Assembly (NCBI RefSeq): GCF_014648575.1
Contig: NZ_BMRJ01000002.1
Span: 454,015-499,617, forward strand
Source: Agromyces mediolanus
GTDB lineage: Bacteria; Actinomycetota; Actinomycetes; Actinomycetales; Microbacteriaceae
Direction: 5' to 3'
DNA length: 45,603 nucleotides
Part shown: one piece after another, positions 16,945 to 26,021 of the stretch
Layout: the number at the start of each line of letters is the position of its first letter
Numbering within the stretch: the first letter of the stretch is position 1
Program-made: the position numbers and the translations under genes
Notes under the pieces: model-generated
Database searches by the model: none
Told to the model about the DNA's origin: nothing
The model's input: the letters and a program-made list of their open reading frames with translations, nothing else

Positions 16945-18705
16945 TCAGCGGGCGAGCCAGACCGTGGTGTCGGCGGGGAGGATGCCGCGGGCCACGTCGC
17001 CCGAGGCGAGCAGCGGCTGCGCGGCCGCGGCGGCGGCGTGTTCGTCGGGCAGCACCTGCGCGAGCGAGACCGTGGTGTCGCCGGTGTTCGCGACGACGAG
17101 CAGCGCGCCGTTCGTGAAGGCGACGAGGTCGGGCGCGTCGGGCGTCTCGATCCATTCGAGGGTGCCGTTCGCGAGGGCGTGCTCGCGGCGTAGGCGGAGG
17201 GCGGCGCGGTACATCGAGAGGGTCGAGCCGGGCGCGTCGTGTTGGCGGTCGCGGGCGTAGTCGGCCCACTCGGCGGGTTGGGGGAGCCAGGAGGCATCCG
17301 ACGGGCCGAAGCCGAAGGAGGGCGAGCCGGCCTCCCAGGGGATGGGGACGCGGCAGCCGTCGCGGCCGTAGCGTTCGCCGTTCGTGCGGAACCAGGTCGG
17401 GTCCTGCCGGGCGTCGTCGGGGAGGTCGATGGCCTCGGGGAGGCCGAGCTCCTCGCCCTGGTAGAGGTAGGCGGAGCCGGGCAGGGCGAGCATGAGCGCG
17501 GTCGCGGCGCGGGCGCGGCGGAGCCCGGTGGCGGGGTCGCCGATGCCGGGGGTGCGGGGGCCGACGCCGTGGCCCTGGAGGTTGCCGACGGTGAGGGCGA
17601 GGCGGGTGGGGTGGCGCACGACGTCGTGGTTCGAGAGCACCCAGGTGGAGGGGGCGCCGACGGCGCCGAACGCGGCGAGGGACTCGTCGACGACGCGGCG
17701 CAGGGCGGCGGCCCGCCAGGGGGTCTCGAGGTAGGCGAAGTTGAAGGACTGGTGCATCTCGTCGGGGCGGACCCACTGGGCGACGCGGGCGAGGGGGTCG
17801 ACCCAGGCCTCGGCGGCGAGGATGCGTTCGCCCGAGTAGCCGTCGAGCAGGGCGCGCCAGTCGCGGTAGATCTCGTGCACGCCGTCCTGCGCCCAGAACG
17901 GCGGGGCGTCGCCGGGCTCGGAGGAGATGTCGGGCTCGAGCGCGACGCCCGGCTCGGCGCTCGGCACGGGGCGTTCGGCGCCCGGTGCGTCGTCGGCGAG
18001 GCCGCCGGCGCCGCCCATGCTGCCGCCCTCGGCGGGCGGGGTCCAGTCGGGCAGGCCCTCGGCTTTGATGAGGCCGTGGGCGACGTCGACGCGGAAGCCG
18101 TCGACGCCGCGGTCGAGCCAGAACCGGAGGATGTCGCGGAACTCTTCGCGGACCTCGTCGTTCGTCCAGTCGAAGTCGGGCTGCGAGGAGTCGAAGAGGT
18201 GCAGGTACCACTGGCCCGGCTGCCCGTCGGCCTCGGTGACGCGGGTCCACGCGGGGCCGCCGAACACCGAGTCCCAGTTGTTCGGGGGCAGCTCGCCGGC
18301 CGCGCCGCGGCCGTCGCGGAACAGGTAGCGGGCCCGCTCGGCGCTGCCCGGCCCGGCGGCCAGGGCGGCCTGGAACCAGGCGTGTTCGTTCGAGGAGTGG
18401 TTCGGCACGAGGTCGACGATGACGCGGATGCCTCGCGCGTGCGCCTCGGCGAGCATCGCGTCGAAGTCGGCGAGGGTGCCGAACAGCGGGTCGACGTCGC
18501 GGTAGTCGGCGACGTCGTAGCCGGCGTCGTGCTGCGGGGAGGTGTAGAACGGCGAGAGCCAGATGGCGTCGACGCCGAGCTCGGCGAGCGCGCCGAGCCG
18601 GGAGGTGATGCCCGCGAGATCGCCCATGCCGTCGCCGTTCGCGTCCGCGAAACTGCGGGGGTAGATCTGGTAGATCACGGCCGTCCGCCACCACTCGCTC
18701 GTCAT
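16945..18705 (-). CDS. GH13-family alpha-glucosidase
   Basis: A 586-residue cytoplasmic glycoside hydrolase (alpha-glucosidase/oligo-1,6-glucosidase group) acting on short alpha-glucans. It opens with WWRTAVIYQIYPRSFADANG. The catalytic triad is D207 (FRVDVAHG), E299 (AAEAWVD) and D361 (SNHDVV). A Gly/Ala/Pro-rich insertion of about 45 residues follows the nucleophile region (around EGGSMGGAGGLADDAPG), longer than in most relatives. The start is placed at ATG 18705 because TACAGT lies seven bases upstream, fitting a leaderless transcript. A GTG at 18714 would add three residues but falls on that box. No sugar transporter or regulator is adjacent. Confidence 0.93.
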   Translation of the reverse strand: MTSEWWRTAVIYQIYPRSFADANGDGMGDLAGITSRLGALAELGVDAIWLSPFYTSPQHDAGYDVADYRDVDPLFGTLADFDAMLAEAHARGIRVIVDLVPNHSSNEHAWFQAALAAGPGSAERARYLFRDGRGAAGELPPNNWDSVFGGPAWTRVTEADGQPGQWYLHLFDSSQPDFDWTNDEVREEFRDILRFWLDRGVDGFRVDVAHGLIKAEGLPDWTPPAEGGSMGGAGGLADDAPGAERPVPSAEPGVALEPDISSEPGDAPPFWAQDGVHEIYRDWRALLDGYSGERILAAEAWVDPLARVAQWVRPDEMHQSFNFAYLETPWRAAALRRVVDESLAAFGAVGAPSTWVLSNHDVVRHPTRLALTVGNLQGHGVGPRTPGIGDPATGLRRARAATALMLALPGSAYLYQGEELGLPEAIDLPDDARQDPTWFRTNGERYGRDGCRVPIPWEAGSPSFGFGPSDASWLPQPAEWADYARDRQHDAPGSTLSMYRAALRLRREHALANGTLEWIETPDAPDLVAFTNGALLVVANTGDTTVSLAQVLPDEHAAAAAAQPLLASGDVARGILPADTTVWLAR

Positions 18706-18712
18706 AGCGCTC

Positions 18713-18718
18713 ACTGTA
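18713..18718 (-). promoter_or_regulatory. -10 box for a leaderless GH13 transcript
   Basis: On the minus strand TACAGT is followed by seven bases and ATG 18705. No convincing -35 box is seen. Confidence 0.45.
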
Positions 18719-18816
18719 CGCGACGGGTCCGACGGGGCTGTTTCCGGGAGCCGGCCTCGATTCGGCGGTGCGCCGCCGAGGTGCTATCCTCGAACGGTTG
18801 CCGAACGCGGCGACGC

Positions 18817-18888
<72 letters not shown>

Positions 18889-18918
18889 CTGGTTCCCGGC
18901 TTCGGCCGGAGGCCTTGC

Positions 18919-18992
18919 GGCGGGGTAGCTCAGGTGGTTAGAGCACACGGCTCATAATCGTGGTGTCGCGGGTTCGAGTCCCGCCCTCGCTA
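18919..18992 (+). tRNA. tRNA-Met (elongator-type, anticodon CAT)
   Basis: A 74-nt cloverleaf, 30 bp after tRNA-Thr. The acceptor GGCGGGG pairs with CCTCGCT, including two G-U pairs, discriminator A. The anticodon arm CACGG-CTCATAA-TCGTG has CAT at 18953-18955. The T arm is GCGGG-TTCGAGT-CCCGC. It lacks the three consecutive G-C pairs in the anticodon stem typical of the initiator, so elongator Met is the best call. Confidence 0.93.
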
Positions 18993-18998
18993 CCGGAA

Positions 18999-19027
18999 AA
19001 GCCCGGAACTCCAGGAGTTCCGGGCTT
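18999..19027 (+). terminator. Hairpin terminator after the tRNA pair
   Basis: AAGCCCGGAACTCC and GGAGTTCCGGGCTT are perfect reverse complements (14 nt each) around a single A, so the innermost pairs must open. It lies seven bases after the tRNA and is followed by CTCTCGTCTCC rather than a pure T tract. It also faces the end of the unknown leftward gene, so it may serve both strands. Confidence 0.75.
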
Positions 19028-19054
19028 CTCTCGTCTCCGGGGCGGGTGCGACCG

Positions 19055-19882
19055 CTACTGTTCCTCGGCGGGCACGGCTTCCGCAGCCGCGTCGGCGCGC
19101 CGGGCCCGCACGTGGTCCCACCTGGCGAGGGCGAGGGCGAGCAGCGTCACCAGCACGAAGCCCCAGAGCAGCCACGGCGCCGCGGCGTCGAGCGCGTGCG
19201 CGAACGGCGAGGCGTACCAGGCGAGGGGCAGGGGCAGGTTCGTGCTGCCCTGTTCGTGCGCGGCCGCGAGGTCGAACTGCACGTCCCATGCCGGGGCCTC
19301 CGCCTCGGCGCCCGAGGCGTCGCGAAGCGTCACGTTGTAGGCGGGGAAGAGTCGGGACACCGCCTCGTCGTCCACCTGGACGACGAAGTCCGAGCTGCCC
19401 TTCCCGGCTGTGCGATCGCCGTAGCTGTCGAGTTCCTCCGGCAGGGCCCCGCCCTCGCGGTCGTCGATCACGACGTACCCGCCGAGGGCGTCGTACATGT
19501 CGCGGAGCTCGCCGGCGTCGTCGATGGCCTGGCCGCGCACCTGGCGCGATGCGGGGGGCTCCTCGCCGGGCATGAGGAAGCCGATGTCGGCGTCCACCGG
19601 CACTTCGGCGCCGACGTAGGACGTCGTGTCGACGGCTTCGATCCCGAACACCTGCGGGTCGACCAGCGCAGGGAGGCCGTTGATCAGACGGAGTTCGGTC
19701 GTCGCGCCGGACGCGTCGCGGACGACGAGGGTGTCCGGTGCGTCGATCCGGACGCCGCCGGCGGGGATCCGCGGCATGCCGACGCCCGCCGTCATCAGGC
19801 CGGTCGCGACGGCGAGCAGGGTGCCGGCGCCGGCGATCGCCAGCCACCATCGAACACGGGTCTTCGCTGAGTGCTGTGTCAT
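19055..19882 (-). CDS. Unknown two-TM protein with a large extracellular domain
   Basis: 275 residues, family not recognised. An N-terminal TM segment (WWLAIAGAGTLLAVATGLM, about 13-35) is followed by about 190 extracytoplasmic residues. These include DTLVVRDASGATTELRLING and SSDFVVQVDDEAVSRLFPAY. A second TM segment (LLWGFVLVTLLALALA) leads to a charged cytoplasmic tail. ATG 19882 is chosen because GGGAG precedes it and the TM segment follows at the normal place; an in-frame upstream extension looks non-coding. It is divergent from the giant wall-protein gene across about 293 bp, so the two might share regulation. No enzymatic motif is seen. Confidence 0.75.
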   Translation of the reverse strand: MTQHSAKTRVRWWLAIAGAGTLLAVATGLMTAGVGMPRIPAGGVRIDAPDTLVVRDASGATTELRLINGLPALVDPQVFGIEAVDTTSYVGAEVPVDADIGFLMPGEEPPASRQVRGQAIDDAGELRDMYDALGGYVVIDDREGGALPEELDSYGDRTAGKGSSDFVVQVDDEAVSRLFPAYNVTLRDASGAEAEAPAWDVQFDLAAAHEQGSTNLPLPLAWYASPFAHALDAAAPWLLWGFVLVTLLALALARWDHVRARRADAAAEAVPAEEQ

Positions 19883-20175
19883 GTCTCCCACGCCGGATCG
19901 CTTCGCTTGCCGACTTCCATCCTGACGGATCGGAGTCGATTCTCCGAAGCCGCCGGCGCGGAGCTTGGTCGCCCCAGGATGGCCAGTGCGCCGGATTCTC
20001 TCGATGAATCCCTGCAATGTTAATGATGCACGGCTCGATCCATGGCATCCCAAATCCGGCAAAATGCTTGTCTGCGCGTCCCGCTCGTGCAAGTCTGGGC
20101 ACTGACGGGACGGAAACCCGGCCGCATCCGGCCGGTCCGGCGACGGTCGACCGCCCGGCGCGAAGGGGGTGCGAG

Positions 20176-23100
20176 ATGCGCGAGGCTCAGCGAAACGGCA
20201 GGCCGGGGAGGCGCTGGCCGGCGGCGGCCGTCGCGGGGCTGCTGCTCGGCGGCCTCGTCGTTCCGGCCGGTTCCGGTGCGGTCGCCGCGCCCGGCAATCC
20301 CGGCGTACCCGGCCCGGCCCAGGAGGTCTATCGCGAAGGGTTCGAGAACGCGACGGGAGCGACCGCGATCCGACTGCCGGCGTACGTCGGCGCAGAAGGG
20401 GAGCGCTACACCTCCGATCCGTTCTGGGTCATGCAGGACCAGTGCAACGGCGTCGTGCTCCGCTACGACGGGACCGTCTATCCCGCCGGCTACTGCACGA
20501 CCGGCAACGGCTCGCAGAACAACGTGCGGCGCATGGCCGACGTGCTCGGTCAGGTCGAAGCCGGCGTCGTCGGCAGCACGAACCCGGCCGCGCCAGTCGA
20601 GGCGTCGACGCCGCAGAGCCGGGCGAACCACGCCGTCACGGCCTGGACGGGCAACGTCAACGGACCGAGCAACGCGATCACCCTGGAGACGCCCCAGTTC
20701 GACCTCGCAGGGCAGGGCGCGAGGTTCTTCACGGCCTCGGTCAACGTCGCCGAACTGTCCTGCACCTTCCAGGGCGGCGCAAACAACTCGCGGTTGACCT
20801 TCGCGCTCGTCTCAGGCGGGCAGGAGCTGATGCTCACGAACACGCCGATCCGCGCGTGCACCGACACCCAGGTCCGGTACTACACCTCGCCGACGCTGCC
20901 CGGCGGCTGGGGCAACGGCGGGGCCTACGTGGCGGCCGGTCGCTTCTTCGCCGACAGCTCGTACCTCGTCGACCCGGACCTGGCCCCGACGATGAGCCTG
21001 CGCATGCGCAACCTCACCGGCAGCAGCTCCGGCAACGACTTCGCGTACGACGAGGTCCGGTTGTTCGACGCCACCCCGCAGCTGGACAAGTCGTTCTCGC
21101 CGAGCTCCGTGCCGGTCAACGGGCGCTCGACCCTGACCTTCACCGTCACGAACACCGACGATCTCGCCGAGAAGCGCGGCTGGGGCTTCGTCGACACGCT
21201 GCCCGCCGGCCTCGTGGTCGCCGACCCCGCGAACATCGGCGGCAGTTGCACGGCGACGACGACCGCGGCGCCCGGCTCCGGCGTCATCACGATCGAGGAC
21301 GGCGTGCTCGCCGCCGACGAGGCATCCTGCACTGTCACCGTCGAGGTGACCTCGCCCGCCCCCGGCCCGAGCGAGGACTCGCCCGTCGTCTACGCGAACT
21401 GCCCCGCGAACGTGCAGACCTTCGGCCTCGATGCGCCGGCCTGCGCGACCGTCGAGTTCTTCACCGAGCCGCACCTCACCCTCGCGAAGCAGCACGACGG
21501 CACCGGCGCCTCGCGCCCGGGCGACACCGTGCGGTACACGGTGACGGCGACGAACGACGGCACCGGCGACTACACCGCGGCCGACCCGGCCGTCGTCGTC
21601 GACGACCTCACCGGCGTGCTCGACGACGCGGCGTTCGTCGACGGCTCGCTCCGGGCCGAGATCGACGGCGTGCCGGTCGGCCCGCCGGCCCGCTCTGGGG
21701 ACCGCATCGCGTGGCAGGGGCCGCTGCGCGTCGGCCAGACGGTGACCATCAGCTACGAGGTGGTGCTCGGATCCGGCGGCGATCATCGCGTGCGCAACGT
21801 CGCGTTCCCCTCGGAGACCCCGTTCGACCCGGATGCCCCGCCGCCGACGCCCGCGTGCGGGGAGGCCGGCAGCGTGTGCACGGAACTGCTGCTGCCCGCC
21901 ATCCGCCTCGAGAAGAGCACCCAGGAGACCTCGATGAGCTGGGGCGGCCGCCTGCACTACGTGTTCACCGTCACGAACACCGGGCAGGTCCCGCTCGACG
22001 AGATCCGCATCGACGAGACCGCCTTCGACGGGAGCGGCGAGATGTCCGCGACCGTCTGCGACGCCACGAGCCTCCAGCCCGGCGCATCGACGAGCTGCCG
22101 CGCCACGTACACGGTCACCGGCGCCGACATGGACCGTGGCAGCCTCGACAACACCGCGACGGCGACGGGCACCCCGCCCGCCGGAGACCCGGTCGTCTCC
22201 GCGCCCGACGACCACCGGCTCACCGGCGAGCGGACGCCAAAGCTCACGATCGAGAAGTTCTCGAACGCCACGGCCCTGGTCGCGGGCGAGCGCATCTCGT
22301 TCTGGTTCGTGGTGCGCAACGAGGGCAACGTGACGATCCGCGACCTCGTCGTGACGGAGGAGCGGTTCACCGGTTCCGGCGCGCCGCCCGAGATCAGCTG
22401 TCCGGGCGACGAGCTCGCCGCCTTCACCCAGATGACCTGCCGCGCGAGCTACCTCGTCACCCAGGAGGACGTCGACCGCGGCGAACTCGTGAACACGGCG
22501 TCGGTCACCGGGACCGATCCGGAGGGCGAGCCCGTCGACGGCGGCGAGTCCACGGTCGACGTGCCGACGCAGCCGGCACCCGGACTCCAGATCCGGAAGA
22601 CGACCGCCACGCAGACCCTGATCGCCGGGGAGGACATCACCTACTGGTTCCAGGTTCGGAACACGGGCAACATGACGCTCGACGAGATCACCGTCGTCGA
22701 GACCGAGTTCAGCGGCTCGGGCACGCTCTCCGCCATCACCTGCCAGCGCACCACCCTGCCGCCGCAAGACACCACGTGGTGCCGCGCCGACTACACCGTG
22801 ACGCAGGCCGACGTCGACGCCGGCTTCATCGAGAACGCCGCCACCGCGACCGGCGTCACACGGGACGGCGCGGACGTCACCGCGAACGAGTCGGAGCAGC
22901 GGATCCCGAGCCAGCAGGCGCCGGCGCTCACCCTCGAGAAGACCGCGGACGCCGCCGAGCTCGTGGTCGGCGAGACGGTGACGTACACCTTCCGCGTCAC
23001 CAACACGGGCAATGTCACCGTCGGCAATGTGCGCATCGAGGAGATCTCCTTCGACGGGAACGGCGCGCTCGGCGCGATCGAGTGCCCCGCCGATCGGCCC

Positions 23101-25851
23101 CTCGCGCCGACGGAATCGCTCAACTGCACGGCGGAGTACGAGGTGGTGCAGGCCGACCTCGATCAGGGCGGGGTGCGGAACACCGCCGTCGCCGAGGGCA
23201 CGCGACCCGGCGGAGAGACGGTCGCGAGCGCGCCCGACGACGCGACCGTGCCCGGCGGCGGCGCTCCGGCGCTCACGATCGAGAAGACCGCGGACCCCGC
23301 GCGGATGACGGCGGGCGGGCTCATCACCTACACCTTCCTCATTCGGAACTCGGGGAACGTGACCGTCACCGACGTCTCGGTCGTCGAGGGCGGCTTCACC
23401 GGCTCCGGCGCGCTCGGCGCGATCAGCTGCCCCGACGACGCCCGACGGCTGGCTCCCGGCGAGTCGGTGCGGTGCACGGCCACGTACCGGGCGACGCAGG
23501 CCGACGTCGACCGCGGCAGCATCGACAACTCGGCCACCGCGAGCGGAACGGTGCCCGGCGGGGCGGCGGTCGAGTCCGCACCGGACGACGCACGCGTCAC
23601 GGCCGAGCCGGCGCCCGCGCTGCGCCTCGTGAAGAGCGCCGATACCGACACCCTGGTCGCGGGTGAGACGGTGACCTACACCTTCGTGGTGACGAACACG
23701 GGCAACGTCACGCTCACCGGCGTCCTGATCACCGAAGACGAGTGGACCGGCGACGGCGATGCGCCCGAGGTCGTCTGCCCCGCCGATCAGGCCGCCTCGC
23801 TCGCGCCCGGCGCCGAACTGCGGTGCACGGCCGAGTACCTCGTGACGCAGGCCGACGTCGACGCCGGCGAGGTCTTCAACCAGGCCGGCGCGAGCGGGCA
23901 GCCGCCGCGCGGGGATCGGGTCTTCTCGCCGCCCTCCTCGGTGCGGCTGACCACCGACTCCGCACCCGCCCTGACGGTCGTGAAGAGCGTCGAGCCCGAC
24001 GAGCTCGTCGCCGGCGAGACGATCACCTACCGCTTCGTCGTCACGAACACGGGCAACGTGACGTTGCACGACGTGCGCGTCCGCGAGGACGCGTTCACCG
24101 GAGCCGGCGCGCTCGGCGAGCCGAGCTGCACGCCCGCGGAGCTGCAGGCGGCGCTGCCACCGGATGAGCAGCTCGTCTGCACCGCGGAGTACGTCGTGCA
24201 GCAGGCCGACGTCGACCGCGGTTCCATCCGGAACACGGCGACCGCGCTCGGCACGCCGCCCGGTGCCGACGAGCCGGTCGAGTCGGAGCCCTCGGACGCC
24301 GCCATCCCCGCGGAGCCCGATCCTCGCCTCTCCCTCCGCAAGACCGCGAGCACGGGGCAGCTCGTCGCGGGTGAGACGATCACCTACACCTTCGCGATCA
24401 CCAACACCGGCAACGTCACCCTGCGCGACGTGACCGTCGCCGAAGGGTCGTTCACCGGGGCCGGTGAGCTCTCCGAGATCCGCTGCCCCGCCGAGGCGGA
24501 CGCGCTCGTTCCCGGTCGCACCGTGCGCTGCACGGCCGACTACCTCGTGCAGCAGGCCGATGTCGATCGCGGCTCGATCGAGAACACGGCGACCGCGCTC
24601 GGCACGCCGCCCGGTGCCGACGAGCCGGTCGAGTCGGAGCCCTCGGACGCCACCGTCACCGCTGAGCCGGAGCCCTCGTTCGAGCTCGTGAAGGCCACCG
24701 AGGCGGAGTCCTTCCGAGTCGGTGACACGATCACCTACACCTTCGAGGTGCGCAACACGGGCAACGTCACCCTCCGCGGCATCGCCATCGACGAACTCGA
24801 CTTCTCCGGCGACGGCGAACTCTCGGCGATCAGCTGCCCGCCGGAGGCGGCGGCGCTGCCGCCCGGCGAGGCGGTGGTGTGCACCGCGGACTACGCGCCG
24901 ACCCAGGGCGACGTCGAGCGCGGCCGCATCGACAACACGGCGGCGGCGCGGGCGACCCCGCCGCAGGGCGACGAACTCGAGTCGGACCCGTCCGAGGCAT
25001 CCGTCCCGGCGGAGCGGATCCCGGGCATCGCCCTCGTGAAGTCGGCCGACCGCAGCGAGCTCGTCGCGGGCGAGACGATCACGTATACCTTCGTCGTCAC
25101 CAACACGGGCAACGTGTCGCTGCGCGACATCGCCGTGGACGAGGGCGCGTTCTCCGGTGCGGGCGAACTGTCCGACGTCAGCTGCCCGGGCACGGGTCCG
25201 CTCGCGCCGGGCGAGCAGCTCGTCTGCACCGCAGAGTACGTGGTGCAGCAGGCCGACGTCGACCGCGGCACGATCGAGAACACGGCGACCGCGCGCGGCA
25301 CCCCGCCCGGCGGTGACCCGACCGGTTCCGAGCCGTCCTCGGCGCGCGTGCCGCAGGACCCGGCGCCCGCGATCGCCCTCGTGAAGACCGCCGCCACCGA
25401 GCGCATCACGGCCCCCGGTCAACGGGTGCGCTACGAGTTCCTCGTGACGAACACCGGCAACGTGACGCTCGATCGCGTCCGGATCGCCGAGGGCGAGTTC
25501 ACCGGTCACGGCGAGCTGCCGACGCCGAGCTGCCCGGAGGGCCCGCTCGCGCCTGGCGAGTCGATGCGCTGCACGACGACGTACACGGTCGTCGCCGACG
25601 ACCTCGGCGGAGCGCCGCTGCGCAACACCGCGACGGCGACCGCCGAGGGGCCGGGCGGCAGTCCGGTCGCCGCACCGCCCTCGACGGCGGAGGTCCCCAC
25701 GGTGCTGCGCCCGGTCGAGTCGCGCCCCGGCGGACTCGCGCGGAGCGGATTCGACGCCGGGCCCGCGCTGATCGTCCCGGTGCTGCTCCTGCTCCTCGGG
25801 GGCATCGCAGCCGCGATCTCGCGCCGGCCCGGCCGGCGGCGTGCGGGGTGA
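20176..25851 (+). CDS. Giant repeat wall protein with eleven DUF7507-like modules
   Basis: A 1891-residue secreted protein. ATG 20176 is preceded by AAGGGGG. A signal peptide (AAAVAGLLLGGLVVPAGSG) is followed by a lectin-like or jelly-roll-like region, residues about 48-300. Two DUF11-like modules come next (from about 303 and 432). Then eleven modules of about 116 residues run from about residue 575 to 1835. Each module has the pattern ITYTFVVTNTGNVTL, then two cysteines 13-20 residues apart, then QADVDRG and NTATA. The tail has LARSGFD, a hydrophobic segment (LIVPVLLLLLGGIAAAI) and RRPGRRR, i.e. a wall- or membrane-anchoring end with a non-canonical sorting motif. Probably a stalk-like adhesin or surface-layer component. 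No sortase gene is in the window. Confidence 0.9.
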   Translation: MREAQRNGRPGRRWPAAAVAGLLLGGLVVPAGSGAVAAPGNPGVPGPAQEVYREGFENATGATAIRLPAYVGAEGERYTSDPFWVMQDQCNGVVLRYDGTVYPAGYCTTGNGSQNNVRRMADVLGQVEAGVVGSTNPAAPVEASTPQSRANHAVTAWTGNVNGPSNAITLETPQFDLAGQGARFFTASVNVAELSCTFQGGANNSRLTFALVSGGQELMLTNTPIRACTDTQVRYYTSPTLPGGWGNGGAYVAAGRFFADSSYLVDPDLAPTMSLRMRNLTGSSSGNDFAYDEVRLFDATPQLDKSFSPSSVPVNGRSTLTFTVTNTDDLAEKRGWGFVDTLPAGLVVADPANIGGSCTATTTAAPGSGVITIEDGVLAADEASCTVTVEVTSPAPGPSEDSPVVYANCPANVQTFGLDAPACATVEFFTEPHLTLAKQHDGTGASRPGDTVRYTVTATNDGTGDYTAADPAVVVDDLTGVLDDAAFVDGSLRAEIDGVPVGPPARSGDRIAWQGPLRVGQTVTISYEVVLGSGGDHRVRNVAFPSETPFDPDAPPPTPACGEAGSVCTELLLPAIRLEKSTQETSMSWGGRLHYVFTVTNTGQVPLDEIRIDETAFDGSGEMSATVCDATSLQPGASTSCRATYTVTGADMDRGSLDNTATATGTPPAGDPVVSAPDDHRLTGERTPKLTIEKFSNATALVAGERISFWFVVRNEGNVTIRDLVVTEERFTGSGAPPEISCPGDELAAFTQMTCRASYLVTQEDVDRGELVNTASVTGTDPEGEPVDGGESTVDVPTQPAPGLQIRKTTATQTLIAGEDITYWFQVRNTGNMTLDEITVVETEFSGSGTLSAITCQRTTLPPQDTTWCRADYTVTQADVDAGFIENAATATGVTRDGADVTANESEQRIPSQQAPALTLEKTADAAELVVGETVTYTFRVTNTGNVTVGNVRIEEISFDGNGALGAIECPADRPLAPTESLNCTAEYEVVQADLDQGGVRNTAVAEGTRPGGETVASAPDDATVPGGGAPALTIEKTADPARMTAGGLITYTFLIRNSGNVTVTDVSVVEGGFTGSGALGAISCPDDARRLAPGESVRCTATYRATQADVDRGSIDNSATASGTVPGGAAVESAPDDARVTAEPAPALRLVKSADTDTLVAGETVTYTFVVTNTGNVTLTGVLITEDEWTGDGDAPEVVCPADQAASLAPGAELRCTAEYLVTQADVDAGEVFNQAGASGQPPRGDRVFSPPSSVRLTTDSAPALTVVKSVEPDELVAGETITYRFVVTNTGNVTLHDVRVREDAFTGAGALGEPSCTPAELQAALPPDEQLVCTAEYVVQQADVDRGSIRNTATALGTPPGADEPVESEPSDAAIPAEPDPRLSLRKTASTGQLVAGETITYTFAITNTGNVTLRDVTVAEGSFTGAGELSEIRCPAEADALVPGRTVRCTADYLVQQADVDRGSIENTATALGTPPGADEPVESEPSDATVTAEPEPSFELVKATEAESFRVGDTITYTFEVRNTGNVTLRGIAIDELDFSGDGELSAISCPPEAAALPPGEAVVCTADYAPTQGDVERGRIDNTAAARATPPQGDELESDPSEASVPAERIPGIALVKSADRSELVAGETITYTFVVTNTGNVSLRDIAVDEGAFSGAGELSDVSCPGTGPLAPGEQLVCTAEYVVQQADVDRGTIENTATARGTPPGGDPTGSEPSSARVPQDPAPAIALVKTAATERITAPGQRVRYEFLVTNTGNVTLDRVRIAEGEFTGHGELPTPSCPEGPLAPGESMRCTTTYTVVADDLGGAPLRNTATATAEGPGGSPVAAPPSTAEVPTVLRPVESRPGGLARSGFDAGPALIVPVLLLLLGGIAAAISRRPGRRRAG
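24231..24300 (+). repeat. Exact 70-nt repeat, first copy (module 7)
   Basis: Base-for-base identical to 24582-24651, 351 nt downstream. It encodes the end of a DUF7507-like module (ALGTPPGADEPVESEPSDA). Other modules have clearly diverged here, so these two were homogenised or duplicated recently. Confidence 0.9.
24582..24651 (+). repeat. Exact 70-nt repeat, second copy (module 8)
   Basis: Identical to 24231-24300. The distance of 351 nt equals 117 codons, one module length, as expected from slippage or unequal recombination between modules. Confidence 0.9.
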
Positions 25852-25856
25852 TGCCG
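25806..25856 (+). repeat. 51-bp direct repeat, left copy (3' end of the wall-protein gene)
   Basis: Starts CGCAGCCGCGATCTCGCG and ends GGGGTGATGCCG. It matches 27133-27183 at 49 of 51 positions. It contains the last codons and the stop of the giant wall protein. Confidence 0.9.
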
Positions 25857-25974
25857 TGAGGATAGACGCGGAAAAACCGAGCAGAGATTCGCGTGACGTT
25901 GGTGACAAAAGACGGGGGAATTGTTCGATCGCTGCCTGTGGATAACTAAACCGAACGTCCGGCTTATTTCGTTA

Positions 25975-26004
25975 CCGTGTTCGGGTTGCCTCAATCGAAC
26001 ACGG
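25975..26004 (+). other. Inverted repeat upstream of the secreted-protein gene
   Basis: CCGTGTTCG and CGAACACGG, nine perfect pairs around a 12-nt loop, end 17 bases before ATG 26022. No T tract follows, so an operator or 5'-leader hairpin is likelier than a terminator. Confidence 0.45.
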
Positions 26005-26021
26005 GCAGCGATAGGAGATCG

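Noticed and set aside
19891..19908. A fourth operator copy (CGCCGGATCG half)
   Set aside because: Only the left ten bases match; the right half (CTTCGCTT) does not, and the flanking genes are unrelated.
21898..25720. Regular ~350-nt repeats considered as a CRISPR-like or tandem DNA array
   Set aside because: They are in-frame protein modules; the units are far too long and too diverged to be CRISPR repeats.
20812..25908. A 1698-codon frame antisense to the first giant wall protein
   Set aside because: Same codon-bias artefact; no ribosome-binding site, signal or family motif.
25975..26004. A terminator for the first giant wall protein
   Set aside because: It lies 124 bp past the stop, has a 12-nt loop and no T tract, and abuts the next gene's ribosome-binding site instead.
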